Made by a program: the position numbers and the translations under genes
Notes under the pieces: generated by a model
What the model was told of the DNA's origin: nothing
The model's database searches: none
The model's input: the letters and a program-made list of their open reading frames with translations, nothing else
Shown here: positions 1-8,880 of the stretch, piece after piece
How positions within the stretch are numbered: position 1 is the stretch's first letter
Layout of the letters: each line of letters starts with the position of its first letter
Source: Chryseosolibacter sp964532595
Lineage (GTDB): Bacteria > Bacteroidota > Bacteroidia > Cytophagales > Cyclobacteriaceae
Direction: 5' to 3'
Assembly: GCA_964532595.1 (NCBI GenBank)
Contig: CAZHIQ010000018.1
Location: forward strand, 1-64,000
DNA length: 64,000 nucleotides

Positions 1-518
1 CGGAAGCGCTCGCGCGCTCATTAGGAATTCCCGTTTCCGATCCGGAAGAAGTTGATCAAGTTGATGTTGCCATTGACGGAGCGGACGAAATCGACGCCGA
101 TCTAAATCTTCTGAAAGGCGGCGGGGGCTCGCTGCTCCGTGAGAAAGTTCTCGCTTATACCAGTCAGGAATTTATTGTTATCGCCGACAAAACGAAACTA
201 GTCACACATCTCGGGTCAAGGCCTGTCCCGGTTGAAGTCACGCCGTTTGGACTTAGCTTCACCGCACGCCACCTGGCCGGCCTGGGCGCAAGAGTATCGC
301 TTCGACGGGATGCCGAACAACCCTTTGTTACTGATAATGGGAATCTCATTATCGACTGTCGGTTTTCGCTGATAGACGATGTCGCCTCCCTCGATGTTAA
401 ACTGAAGATGATTCCCGGTGTTGTTGAGACAGGACTCTTCCCCGGCAAGATTGTTACGGAAGTACTGATTGGCGCAGAGGATGGGACCGTTAATTCCTTT
501 CCGCCGGTTGTCCGGTGA
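1..518 (+). CDS. rpiA: Ribose-5-phosphate isomerase A, C-terminal part (5' end outside window)
   Basis: Interconverts ribose 5-phosphate and ribulose 5-phosphate in the cytosolic pentose phosphate pathway. The open frame runs from base 3 to the TGA at 516-518 and encodes about 171 residues with no start codon, so the N-terminus lies before the window. The RpiA signatures DGADEID and KGGGGSLLREK are present, followed by the family's C-terminal IPGVVETGLF stretch. These carry the acidic active-site residues and the lysine of the family. The 3' end overlaps the convergent antiporter gene by 29 bases. Family assignment is firm; only the missing N-terminus limits it. Confidence 0.95.
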   Translation, partial: EALARSLGIPVSDPEEVDQVDVAIDGADEIDADLNLLKGGGGSLLREKVLAYTSQEFIVIADKTKLVTHLGSRPVPVEVTPFGLSFTARHLAGLGARVSLRRDAEQPFVTDNGNLIIDCRFSLIDDVASLDVKLKMIPGVVETGLFPGKIVTEVLIGAEDGTVNSFPPVVR

Positions 519-2832
519 CTTTTTCCTTCGCTTCCTCCGTTTCCGTAGTTCCGTCAGTCGGAAGAGGGCCAATCAGCTGACGGATTTTTTTGCGTTCGCC
601 TACGATCCAGACAATATCGCCCCATTCGAAGACGAATGCTGAGTCAGGATTGAGGATACGCTTGTCGTCGCGCTCAATACCAATGACCAGACCGTTGGTT
701 TTCTCCCGCAGACCGGAGTTACGGATATTCTGTCCCTGAAGTTTTGTGTACTCGTCGACGACGATCTTCTTCAATGCTATCTCGTCGACATCCACCTCTT
801 CCTCCTGGCCGTTCTCCACTGCGTCGAAGATGGGTTTGAAGGCTTGTAGTTGTTCATCACTGGCAATGAACCCGACGCGATCGAACGGTAGAAGAATAGC
901 ATTGCGGGTAGGCACCATCATCAGTTTTTCTCCCCGCTTGATATAAACGATGTTGATACCATATTTTTCCCTCCATCCAAGCTCGGCTAAGGACTTGCCG
1001 ATATAGTCAGCCTGAGGGGCAACATCCAGTTCCACAATGTGGGCGTCCCAGGGAGTCAGCGTTGACTCGAGCTCTTCACGACGGCGGTTCATGTCAGCCG
1101 TTGCAGAGTGCTGTTCATTGGCAGCAGTTTCTCGGGCATTGAGGTTGGTAAGAAACCTGCTCTGCAGGCGCTCGTAGAACTGTTGAAGACGCTTTCCGAA
1201 TATAACGAGTACGCCGATGACGATCGGGACAGCGACGAGTGTCGCCACTTCTGTCGATAGGTAACCGAAGACCCAGAACGAGATGATGATAACGCCAAGG
1301 ATGACACGACCGATTTCAATCAGCAACAGCGGCCCGCGACTGTAACGCGTCTCCAGCCAGAGCTCCTTATAGGCCAGACTGTTCGGACGCTTGGCCATTA
1401 CCGCCCAAAGGAACGGTGCGGCAATAGCAAGCGACAATGCTAATCCAATCGAATCACTGATAAGATTGTGCCCATAAGCACCCGCAAGCTGCGGCTGCAG
1501 AACGTTGACCGAAAGATAAAGCAAGCCAAGCAATACGATGCCATTAGGGACAACGATGTTGAGGTACGACTTGAGTACCTTCTTCCAGGCGCTCTCAGCT
1601 TGTATGTGTTGAGTGCTTGCTGAATATCGATTTAAGTTATTTACCAACCGTTCGGGCAACACGCGTTCGAGGAAGTAATAAAAGGGCTCAGAGGCTTTAA
1701 TCAGATAGGGTGTAGTGAACGTCGTGATGGCCGAAGCGCCGACCGCGACCGGGAACAGGAAATCCGAGATCACCCCCAGCGATAGTCCCAATGTCGCTAC
1801 TATGAAGGCGAACTCCCCGATCTGTGCCATACTCATCCCTACCCGCACGCTCTGCTTCAACGGCTGCCCCGACAACAGCGCACCTGCGGTTGTACTGAAA
1901 AGCTTCCCGACGAGTGTCAGCAAAGTAACCGCGATGACGGGCACCCCGTACTCGACGATAGCCTGCGGATCGATCATCATCCCCACCGATACAAAGAACA
2001 CAGCGCCAAAAAGATCTTTCACCGATTTGGTAACATGTTCAACTTTCTCCGCAGCGGTTGTCTCGGCAATGAGGGATCCCATTACGAAGGCCCCCAACTC
2101 CGCAGAAAAACCGACACTGGTAGCCACGACAACCATACCGAGACAAAGCCCTATGGACATCACCATCAGCGTCTCACTATCCTGAAGAGGTTTTGTCTTT
2201 CGCAGGAAAGTCGGCAAAAGAAAGATTCCGGCAATAAACCAGAGCACGAGAAAGAAGAGCAGCTTGGCAACCGTAAAGATTATCTCGCCACCTTCAAATT
2301 GCTGGGTAACGGCTATAGTCGAAAGTAACACCATGAGCAGGATAACCACAATGTCTTCGACGATAAGGACGCCGAATACAATGCGGGCAAACTGCTTCGT
2401 CTTCACGTTGAGTTCATCAAAAGCGCGAATGATGATCGTCGTCGACGAACTTGCGAGCATCCCCCCGAGGAACAGGCTGTCCATGGTAGACCATCCCATC
2501 CATCTGCCAACGAGGTATCCTGCTACCGTGATAAAAATAATTTCGACAAGCGCTGTGATAGAGGCCTCCCCTCCGACTCGCATAAGCTTCTTGAAACTGA
2601 ACTCGAGACCCAGATTGAAGAGAAGGAAGATTACGCCGATCTCGGCGAGCGTCTCAATATTTTCGTTGTCAGTGACGGTAGGTAAAAACTGAAAGTGGGG
2701 GCCTACCAGGAAGCCGGCTATGATATAACCCAGTACCAGCGGCTGTCGTATGCGGCGGAATATCAGGGTGGTGATAGCTCCCGCAATCAGAATTAAAGCC
2801 AGGTCCTGGATTAATGCCGGCAAATGCCCCAT
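490..2832 (-). CDS. Kef-type cation:proton antiporter with two TrkA-C domains
   Basis: CPA2-type monovalent cation/proton antiporter of the inner membrane, probably K+ or Na+ against H+. The 780 residues start with about 12 membrane segments (8-380), including the family's LGYIIAGFLVGPH stretch. A second hydrophobic block (about 430-600) follows, then two soluble TrkA-C/RCK-C domains (about 605-680 and 690-760) that usually bind a regulatory ligand. The longest frame begins at a TTG at 2928, but the first ATG, at 2832, gives the N-terminus typical of Bacteroidota KefB-like proteins and was chosen. There is no separate KefF/KefG partner nearby. Transported ion and ligand cannot be read from sequence. 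Confidence 0.9.
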   Translation of the reverse strand: MGHLPALIQDLALILIAGAITTLIFRRIRQPLVLGYIIAGFLVGPHFQFLPTVTDNENIETLAEIGVIFLLFNLGLEFSFKKLMRVGGEASITALVEIIFITVAGYLVGRWMGWSTMDSLFLGGMLASSSTTIIIRAFDELNVKTKQFARIVFGVLIVEDIVVILLMVLLSTIAVTQQFEGGEIIFTVAKLLFFLVLWFIAGIFLLPTFLRKTKPLQDSETLMVMSIGLCLGMVVVATSVGFSAELGAFVMGSLIAETTAAEKVEHVTKSVKDLFGAVFFVSVGMMIDPQAIVEYGVPVIAVTLLTLVGKLFSTTAGALLSGQPLKQSVRVGMSMAQIGEFAFIVATLGLSLGVISDFLFPVAVGASAITTFTTPYLIKASEPFYYFLERVLPERLVNNLNRYSASTQHIQAESAWKKVLKSYLNIVVPNGIVLLGLLYLSVNVLQPQLAGAYGHNLISDSIGLALSLAIAAPFLWAVMAKRPNSLAYKELWLETRYSRGPLLLIEIGRVILGVIIISFWVFGYLSTEVATLVAVPIVIGVLVIFGKRLQQFYERLQSRFLTNLNARETAANEQHSATADMNRRREELESTLTPWDAHIVELDVAPQADYIGKSLAELGWREKYGINIVYIKRGEKLMMVPTRNAILLPFDRVGFIASDEQLQAFKPIFDAVENGQEEEVDVDEIALKKIVVDEYTKLQGQNIRNSGLREKTNGLVIGIERDDKRILNPDSAFVFEWGDIVWIVGERKKIRQLIGPLPTDGTTETEEAKEKVTGQPAERN

Positions 2833-3038
2833 AGGTACTTCAATGATTAAGTTATTAACGTCAAAAGGAACAGGTTGAGTTCGTCCTATTGCTTTCTCCA
2901 GTGCAAAATACAAAAAACCATCGTCCAACTAATATTTTCTAAAGACAAGTATTCCATTGATCCCATAAGAAATACCGAATCCGTAAGATCGTGTTGCCAA
3001 AGCGGGTATGCCGGCGTAATTTTATTAAAACCGGACCT

Positions 3039-4229
3039 ATGAAACGACTAGCCATCTACGCGACATCCCTGTTGATAACGGGCCACCTATTCGCGCAATC
3101 GAATGATTGCCCCGGATTGTGTAAGGGAAATTATTTTTCGGAAGCGCAAGGTGCTGCCCACATTGAAAACGTACGCAGCACGATTCACCAACGCAGTGAC
3201 TGGACGAGGCAGGCTGACGCTATTCGCAATCGTATACTGCGTGGACTTGACCTGGAGGCGATGCCGTCCCGCACCCCGCTCAATGCTCGTACTCGTAACA
3301 AGCGCGAACTCGATGGCTACACCGTCGAGGCGGTCGCCTTTGAAAGTTTCCCCGGCTTCTATGTCACCGGTAATCTTTACCGGCCCACCGGCAAGCTGAA
3401 GAAACGAAGCGCTCCCGTCATTCTCTCGCCCCACGGACACTTTCCGCACGAAGACAACTATGGAAGATTTATGTCCGATATACAGCATTACGCGGCAACG
3501 TTTGCCCGCATGGGCGCCATTGTCTTTGCCTATGACATGGTCGGCTGGGGCGAAAGTGATCAACTCCCCCACAGCCATCCCCGTGTTCAGGTACTTCAAA
3601 CCTGGAACAGCATCCGTGCCCTGGATTATGTACTTGGACTTCCCGAAGCGGATCCTAAACGCGTAGCGGTAACGGGGGCCTCGGGCGGTGGAACACAGTC
3701 CTTCCTGCTCGCGGCGATCGATGACAGGATCAAAGTATCCGTACCCGTAGTGATGGCGTCGGCCCACTTCTTCGGCGGATGTGTTTGCGAAAGCGGTATG
3801 CCCATCCACAAGGAGGGCGAAAGCATTCACACCAACATCGAGATTGCTTGTAGTATCGCCCCGAAGCCAATGCTTCTTGTATCGAACGGTAACGACTGGA
3901 CCCGCAACAACCCGAGCGTTGAATATCCCTTCGCCCAATACGTTTACAGTCTCTTCGGCGCTTCGAATAAGGTCGAGCTGGCACACTTTCCGGAAGAAGG
4001 TCATGATTATGGGAAAAACAAGCGGGCCGCAGTTTACCAGTTTCTGGCAAAGCACCTTGAACTTGAGACAAAATCCGTTGAGGATGGCGATGGCGGGATC
4101 AGTGAAACGCACGTCACCCTCCTCGATCGTACCTCGCTGAACTTCTTTACGGCGGAGGAACGGGAAGCTCTTATGCGTGGAGACGCAGTCTATGAGGCTA
4201 TCCAAAAGGCCTGGAAACAGGTGAACTGA
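3039..4229 (+). CDS. Secreted alpha/beta hydrolase (acetylxylan-esterase-like)
   Basis: A 396-residue exported esterase-type hydrolase. It opens with a Sec signal peptide (MKRLAIYATSLLITGHLFAQ). The fold is recognised by an oxyanion-region HGHFPHE, a nucleophile elbow GASGGGTQ with Ser215, a candidate acid Asp286 in GNDW, and His322 in GHDYG. The arrangement resembles the acetylxylan esterase / dienelactone hydrolase branch, so a carbohydrate ester is a plausible substrate, but this is inference. A GTG 48 bases upstream is in frame; the ATG at 3039 was preferred because it begins the signal peptide. It lies alone between the divergent antiporter and the next kinase. Confidence 0.8.
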   Translation: MKRLAIYATSLLITGHLFAQSNDCPGLCKGNYFSEAQGAAHIENVRSTIHQRSDWTRQADAIRNRILRGLDLEAMPSRTPLNARTRNKRELDGYTVEAVAFESFPGFYVTGNLYRPTGKLKKRSAPVILSPHGHFPHEDNYGRFMSDIQHYAATFARMGAIVFAYDMVGWGESDQLPHSHPRVQVLQTWNSIRALDYVLGLPEADPKRVAVTGASGGGTQSFLLAAIDDRIKVSVPVVMASAHFFGGCVCESGMPIHKEGESIHTNIEIACSIAPKPMLLVSNGNDWTRNNPSVEYPFAQYVYSLFGASNKVELAHFPEEGHDYGKNKRAAVYQFLAKHLELETKSVEDGDGGISETHVTLLDRTSLNFFTAEEREALMRGDAVYEAIQKAWKQVN

Positions 4230-4325
4230 TTGGAAAAATCAGAACAGTACTTGTCGGTAATTGTAGAAAATGCTCAAGTCACCTCCCATGTAAGGAATAA
4301 CTACGTTCGGATAAAAGACGGTACG

Positions 4326-4356
4326 GGAGAATTCCTATGTTTGTCTGAAATTCTCC
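4326..4356. promoter_or_regulatory. Candidate promoter -7 box inside an inverted repeat, upstream of the TPR kinase
   Basis: TATGTTTG at 4336-4343 matches the Bacteroidota -7 consensus TAnnTTTG exactly. It is bracketed by GGAGAATT (4326-4333) and AATTCTCC (4349-4356), a perfect 8-bp inverted repeat that ends one base before the ATG at 4358. No clear -33 TTG is seen. The repeat could be an operator or an mRNA hairpin that hides the start. Confidence 0.45.
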
Positions 4357-4357
4357 G

Positions 4358-6352
4358 ATGAAGTACACCAATGTCCTGTGGTTCATCCTCCTCCTGCCTC
4401 TGACGGTAAATGCTCAGAGCACAAGGCAGATACTTGCCCGGCTGGACAACGAGACATCTGATTCGAGCCGGACCGCGGCCTATCAGGAGCTGGTAAGGGC
4501 TTATCGATTCTCCAATGAAGATTCAGCGCGATTCTTTGCCCAGCAGGGATTAGCGTGGGCCCGGGCACACAGCTACCGCCCGGGTGAAGCGCGAATGCTT
4601 TTGGCACTCGCAGCCGTAAATGACCAGCACGGCCACCTGGAAACTGCCCGGGAACAATACACCGAAGCACGCATGATTTTCGGAGAAGTTGGCGATACGA
4701 TTGGCATCGCCGAGACTACCAATGGCCTCGGTGTCGTGGCGGGCCGGACGGGAAAATACGACGAGGCCATGCGCCTTTTTCTGGAAGCGCTTAACCTCTT
4801 CGAAAAAACAGGAAGTAAGCGCGGAGTGATGCAGACTTACATAAAACTCGGCGTCGTCAATGACTTCCTCGGCGACCTCGACAAGTCGCTCGAATACTAC
4901 CTCGAAGCTGCCAAGCTCAATGAAATTTTCGGCGACGCAAGGTCGAGCGCAACCCTCCTCAACAACATCGGTGTCATCTACGGCAAGCGCAGTGAATTCA
5001 ACACGGCACTGCGTTACTTCCGGAAAGGATTGACCTTCACAGAAGGGGGACCGGTGTCTGAAATTCATATCATACTCCTGTCGAGCATAGGACTGGCTTA
5101 TGACAAGATCGACATGGATGATTCTGCCTGGCATTATCAGCAGCTCGCCCTGTCTTCGGCGCGCGAGATCAACATGCCCGAACTTGAAGCGCGTTCGCTC
5201 GTAAACCTCGCCGCACTTCTCAGGGAGACCGATCCGCGGCAAAGCCTGGAGCTTCTGGAACGAGCCCTGACCATGTCACAGTCGATCAGTCACCTGACGC
5301 TGATTACGGAAGTATACGAGGCGATGATCGATGTGCACAAGGACCTTAAGGAATTCAATACCGCACTCGTCCTGACGGAAAAACGTCAGGCGATCAAAGA
5401 CAGCCTATTCAGCCTTCAAAAAGCCAAGGAGATCGCCAACCTGATCGCTACACAGGAACTGGCACGCCAGGAAAATGAAATGAGAAGCCTGGAAATGCGC
5501 ACCGAAAAGTCGATCATGCAGCGCAACATCATGATCGTTGTGTCGATACTCGCGTTAGCCATGGTAGCAACGATCTGGTACTACAACAGAAAGATATTTC
5601 GTCTTAACGGCGCACTCGTGCGAAAACAACGCGAGTTGAAGGAGTCGAACGCAATCAAGGACAAGCTTTTCTCCATACTGGGGCACGATCTCCGCGCCCC
5701 GCTAGGCCGGGTTATTGGCCTGCTCGGCCTCTTATCGATGCGGAACCCATCGGCGGAAGAGCAGGATATTATTGACAAACTCCGGCATCAGGCATCCATT
5801 ACACTCGAGACCCTTGACAACCTCCTGGCCTGGGGACGCCGCCAGTTGAAAGGTATCCGTCTTCACCAGCAAATTGTTGACGTTCGCGCGCAGCTGAACA
5901 ACAGTATTATGCTTAACGAGGACTATGCACGACAAAAGAACGTCACCATCGAGACATCCGTACCGGATGACCTGCGGGTCCATGTCGATGCCGTTCACTT
6001 TGACTTCGTTATCCGGAACCTGGTCTCGAATGCTATCAAATTTTCTCACAGCGGTGGATCAGTAACTATAAAAACCTCGCATGCCTCTGAGGAATACGTC
6101 GTCTTCGCTGTCGCCGACAGCGGCGTGGGTATGTCGGAGGAAATGCGTGAAGAGATCTTCAATGCCGGGGCAAAAAGCGCTCCCGGCACATGGAACGAAA
6201 AGGGCACGGGAATCGCCCTTATGCTCTGCCGGGAGTACATCACCCAGAACGGAGGGTTCCTCTGGGTCGAAAGTTCCGAAGGCGAGGGATCGACGTTCTA
6301 CTTTACGCTACGGAAGCACCGGGAACTTCCCGAGGTCGTTATTGCCAACTAA
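4358..6352 (+). CDS. TPR-repeat sensor histidine kinase
   Basis: Membrane-bound histidine kinase of 664 residues. A signal peptide (MKYTNVLWFILLLPLTVNAQ) is followed by tetratricopeptide repeats from about 30 to 360, then one membrane helix (about 390-410), a short coiled coil, the HisKA domain with phospho-acceptor His443 in ILGHDLRAPLG, and a HATPase domain (about 540-655) with NLVSNAIKF, VADSGVGM and a G-box GTGIAL. The TPRs therefore face the periplasm, a layout common in Bacteroidota. No response regulator is adjacent, so it is an orphan kinase here. Its stop codon directly abuts the stop of the convergent peptidase gene (TAACTA). Confidence 0.9.
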   Translation: MKYTNVLWFILLLPLTVNAQSTRQILARLDNETSDSSRTAAYQELVRAYRFSNEDSARFFAQQGLAWARAHSYRPGEARMLLALAAVNDQHGHLETAREQYTEARMIFGEVGDTIGIAETTNGLGVVAGRTGKYDEAMRLFLEALNLFEKTGSKRGVMQTYIKLGVVNDFLGDLDKSLEYYLEAAKLNEIFGDARSSATLLNNIGVIYGKRSEFNTALRYFRKGLTFTEGGPVSEIHIILLSSIGLAYDKIDMDDSAWHYQQLALSSAREINMPELEARSLVNLAALLRETDPRQSLELLERALTMSQSISHLTLITEVYEAMIDVHKDLKEFNTALVLTEKRQAIKDSLFSLQKAKEIANLIATQELARQENEMRSLEMRTEKSIMQRNIMIVVSILALAMVATIWYYNRKIFRLNGALVRKQRELKESNAIKDKLFSILGHDLRAPLGRVIGLLGLLSMRNPSAEEQDIIDKLRHQASITLETLDNLLAWGRRQLKGIRLHQQIVDVRAQLNNSIMLNEDYARQKNVTIETSVPDDLRVHVDAVHFDFVIRNLVSNAIKFSHSGGSVTIKTSHASEEYVVFAVADSGVGMSEEMREEIFNAGAKSAPGTWNEKGTGIALMLCREYITQNGGFLWVESSEGEGSTFYFTLRKHRELPEVVIAN

Positions 6353-8020
6353 CTATTGGGGCTGTTCCAGTGATGCCTCGCGTGTGGCCTTGAATTCCGA
6401 TCCTTCTTTCCACTCGGGCCACGATGTTTCATGACTTACCCGGCGCCCAACTGAAAACAACAACCGGAGGTCTTCGATCCCCCCTTCAAAGTTCATTCGA
6501 TCGGGTCTGAACTCATCGGAAGGCTGATGATAGTACTTTTGCGTATAAGTCGACTTCAATTGCTGACCGTAGTCGATACCTTTCCCAACGAAATCACTAC
6601 CCGTCTTCAGATAAAGGGCCGGAATGCCCACACGTGCAAAATTGAAGTGGTCGGAGCGGAAGTAGAATCCCTTTTCGGGCTCGTCATCGGGAACTACGTA
6701 ACGCCCCACCTTTTCCGCCTCTTCCCGGAGAATATCTTCGAGTGTTGACTGTCCGCTGCCTACGACCATCACGTCCTTCATCCTACCGTAAGGGTTTATG
6801 CCGTCCATGTTGATGTTAGCCACTGTCTTCCGAACATCGTAAACAGGGTTTTCAGCATACCATGCCGACCCCCACAAGCCCTGCTCTTCCGCCGTTACAG
6901 CGAGGAAAACAACGGAGCGCTCCGGCTTTTCTTTAAGGGTGGCAAATGCCCGGGCAATTTCCAATAGCCCTGCCGTACCACTCGCATTATCGAGTGCACC
7001 ATTGTAAATACTATCACCTTCTGCATCCTTCCGGCCGATACCCAGGTGGTCCCAATGAGCCGTGTAAATCAGGTATTCATCCGGTCGTTTGCTCCCCGTT
7101 ATTTTACCAATCACGTTGAACGACTTGTCGAATCGAACGTCCAGATCCATCGAGAAACTGGCCGTGGCGTTGATCGGCATCCCTTTGAAGCCCCTTTTAC
7201 GGGCCTGCGACTGCAACTGATTGAAGTCAAGGCCGGCGGCGGAGAAAACGCGATCCACCGCATGTTTCGCAATCCATCCCACGGCCTCGGGTACATAAGC
7301 GTCCGATCCTCTGGGATCGAGATAAAGATGGGCAGAGTTCCATGTTGCCTGCAACACCTGGAACGGATAGCCCGCCGGAACAGTATTGTGCACCACCAGG
7401 CAGCCTCTTGCCCCCTGACGCGCAGCTTCTTCAAACTTGTAGGTCCAGCGCCCGTAATAGGTCATCGTATTTCCTTTGAAGAAAGTGCTGTCGTCACCAC
7501 CAAAACCGGGATCATTGACAAGTACAATGACAATCTTATCCTTGACATCCAGGCCATCGTAGTCGTTCCAATCATATTCAGGAGCAACCACCCCGAATCC
7601 GGCAAATACCATCGGAACATTTTCCCAGCGAACTTCTTCCTGGGTCCGCTGGGAATTGATGACATAATCATGAAGGCCTCTTAACGCCAGGGCTTGCCCG
7701 GACGCTTTAATATGCATCACCGAATCAGCAGTCGGCGTGATCTCGACGAGGGGCACTTCCTGCAGATAGGAAGATCCGTTCCCGGGCTCCAACCCGATTT
7801 CCTTGAACTGTTCCTCCAGATAGGCCAGCGTTTTCCTTTCGCCTTCCGTGAACGGCATCCGGCCTTGAAACTCATCGGAGGCCAGTACCCGTACATGCTC
7901 TTCAAATCTTTCCTGGGAAATAGTCGATGCCCCCAATTCATCCTGACGAGGTTCAGGAGAACAGGCTGCAAAGAGGAGCGCACAAAGAAGTACGCCCCAA
8001 TGTAAACTGGCGCGATCCAT
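6353..8020 (-). CDS. M28 family metallopeptidase, lipoprotein
   Basis: Zinc-dependent aminopeptidase-type enzyme of 555 residues, probably anchored in an envelope membrane. A lipoprotein signal ends LLFAAC with Cys20. A PA-type insert lies around residues 120-220. Zinc-site and catalytic motifs of the M28 family follow in order: AHWDHLG, GALDNASG, TAEEQGL, NMDGINP and FRSDHFNFA. It starts at an ATG and stands alone, convergent with the TPR kinase gene. The natural substrate is unknown; peptides and N-terminal amino acids are usual in the family. Confidence 0.9.
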   Translation of the reverse strand: MDRASLHWGVLLCALLFAACSPEPRQDELGASTISQERFEEHVRVLASDEFQGRMPFTEGERKTLAYLEEQFKEIGLEPGNGSSYLQEVPLVEITPTADSVMHIKASGQALALRGLHDYVINSQRTQEEVRWENVPMVFAGFGVVAPEYDWNDYDGLDVKDKIVIVLVNDPGFGGDDSTFFKGNTMTYYGRWTYKFEEAARQGARGCLVVHNTVPAGYPFQVLQATWNSAHLYLDPRGSDAYVPEAVGWIAKHAVDRVFSAAGLDFNQLQSQARKRGFKGMPINATASFSMDLDVRFDKSFNVIGKITGSKRPDEYLIYTAHWDHLGIGRKDAEGDSIYNGALDNASGTAGLLEIARAFATLKEKPERSVVFLAVTAEEQGLWGSAWYAENPVYDVRKTVANINMDGINPYGRMKDVMVVGSGQSTLEDILREEAEKVGRYVVPDDEPEKGFYFRSDHFNFARVGIPALYLKTGSDFVGKGIDYGQQLKSTYTQKYYHQPSDEFRPDRMNFEGGIEDLRLLFSVGRRVSHETSWPEWKEGSEFKATREASLEQPQ

Positions 8021-8100
8021 AGAAAAACGGTTTGGTGTTAGTACCGGTAAATATAGGAATTTCAGTCTTCTGCCTCGCTGTCAAAAAGTTGAGTCAGCAG

Positions 8101-8196
8101 TCAGACACCGTAGACGAGGGAGTAAATGATCAGGCAAAGGAACAGCAGCACAATAAAAAGCGATGTAATTCCCTTGCCACTGTAATACGTTTTCAT
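8101..8196 (-). CDS. Very short single-span membrane peptide (31 aa), candidate
   Basis: An ATG at 8196 opens 31 codons closed by TGA. The peptide has a short charged N-terminus (MKTYYSGKG) and then one hydrophobic helix of about 20 residues. A weak AAGAAG ribosome site lies upstream. It sits 12 bases after the LuxR-type regulator's stop, in the same direction, so it could be the last gene of that signalling operon. I do not recognise the family, and a chance frame remains possible. Confidence 0.4.
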   Translation of the reverse strand: MKTYYSGKGITSLFIVLLFLCLIIYSLVYGV

Positions 8197-8208
8197 GCTT
8201 TAAACTTC

Positions 8209-8880
8209 TTAGGACGCCATACTGACCGGTACGGAAACAATACAGTTTTTTACAGCGTAGCGCATCATCTCCGCATTATTGTTGAGACCTAGTTTAATCA
8301 GGATGTGCGAACGATGTGTCTCCACTGTCTTCACACTGATACCCAACAATTGGGCTATCTCGCGATTTGATTTATTGCCTGCGACCAACGTAAGGACTTC
8401 CTTTTCACGCTTGGTAAGGCTGTTTACCACCACCTTCTTTTCGGCGGGCACCTTCTTACTTTCCGTGTAAGCGTCCTCCAGCACAAGTTTTTCCACTGCG
8501 CTGTGGAATACGCGTTCGCCGTTATAAACACGCTGAATAGCATCGGTCAGGGTGTCATATCCGATGTCTTTCGGAAGATATCCATCAATGCCCGAGCGCA
8601 TGGCAGCGGTCACGTAATCGCGATTGATTTCCATCGACAGGATGATAATCCGCGCGCTATCGTCGAGGTCTTTAATCCATCGGGACGCCTCGATACCGTT
8701 CATCCCCGGCATGAGTATGTCCATAAGAACGACGTCGGGCTGTTTTTCGCGGGCGAGGTTTACCGCTTCCTCGCCGGTACTGGCAACGCCAAGAATTTTA
8801 ATTTCCTTGTTTTTCCGCAGCATGGCGGATACACCTTCACGAACCAGGCGGTGGTCATCCGCAATAATGATATTGATCAT
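8209..8880 (-). CDS. LuxR/NarL-type response regulator
   Basis: Two-component response regulator of 223 residues: a receiver domain (1-120, acidic pocket ADDH, phospho-acceptor Asp54 in LMDILMPG) and a C-terminal LuxR helix-turn-helix (about 150-212, LTKREKEVLTLVAGNKSNRE). Phosphorylation should control DNA binding at target promoters. Its ATG overlaps the TGA of the upstream PAS kinase (ATGA), so the two are translationally coupled and almost certainly a cognate pair. Targets are not evident from sequence. Confidence 0.95.
   Translation of the reverse strand: MINIIIADDHRLVREGVSAMLRKNKEIKILGVASTGEEAVNLAREKQPDVVLMDILMPGMNGIEASRWIKDLDDSARIIILSMEINRDYVTAAMRSGIDGYLPKDIGYDTLTDAIQRVYNGERVFHSAVEKLVLEDAYTESKKVPAEKKVVVNSLTKREKEVLTLVAGNKSNREIAQLLGISVKTVETHRSHILIKLGLNNNAEMMRYAVKNCIVSVPVSMAS

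Noticed and set aside
3087..4205. 372-codon minus-strand frame opposite the secreted hydrolase
   Set aside because: No domain or signal; the plus strand carries a full catalytic triad and a signal peptide, so this is a shadow frame.
4550..5242. 230-codon minus-strand frame opposite the TPR kinase
   Set aside because: Composition is not protein-like and the TPR pattern on the plus strand is clear.
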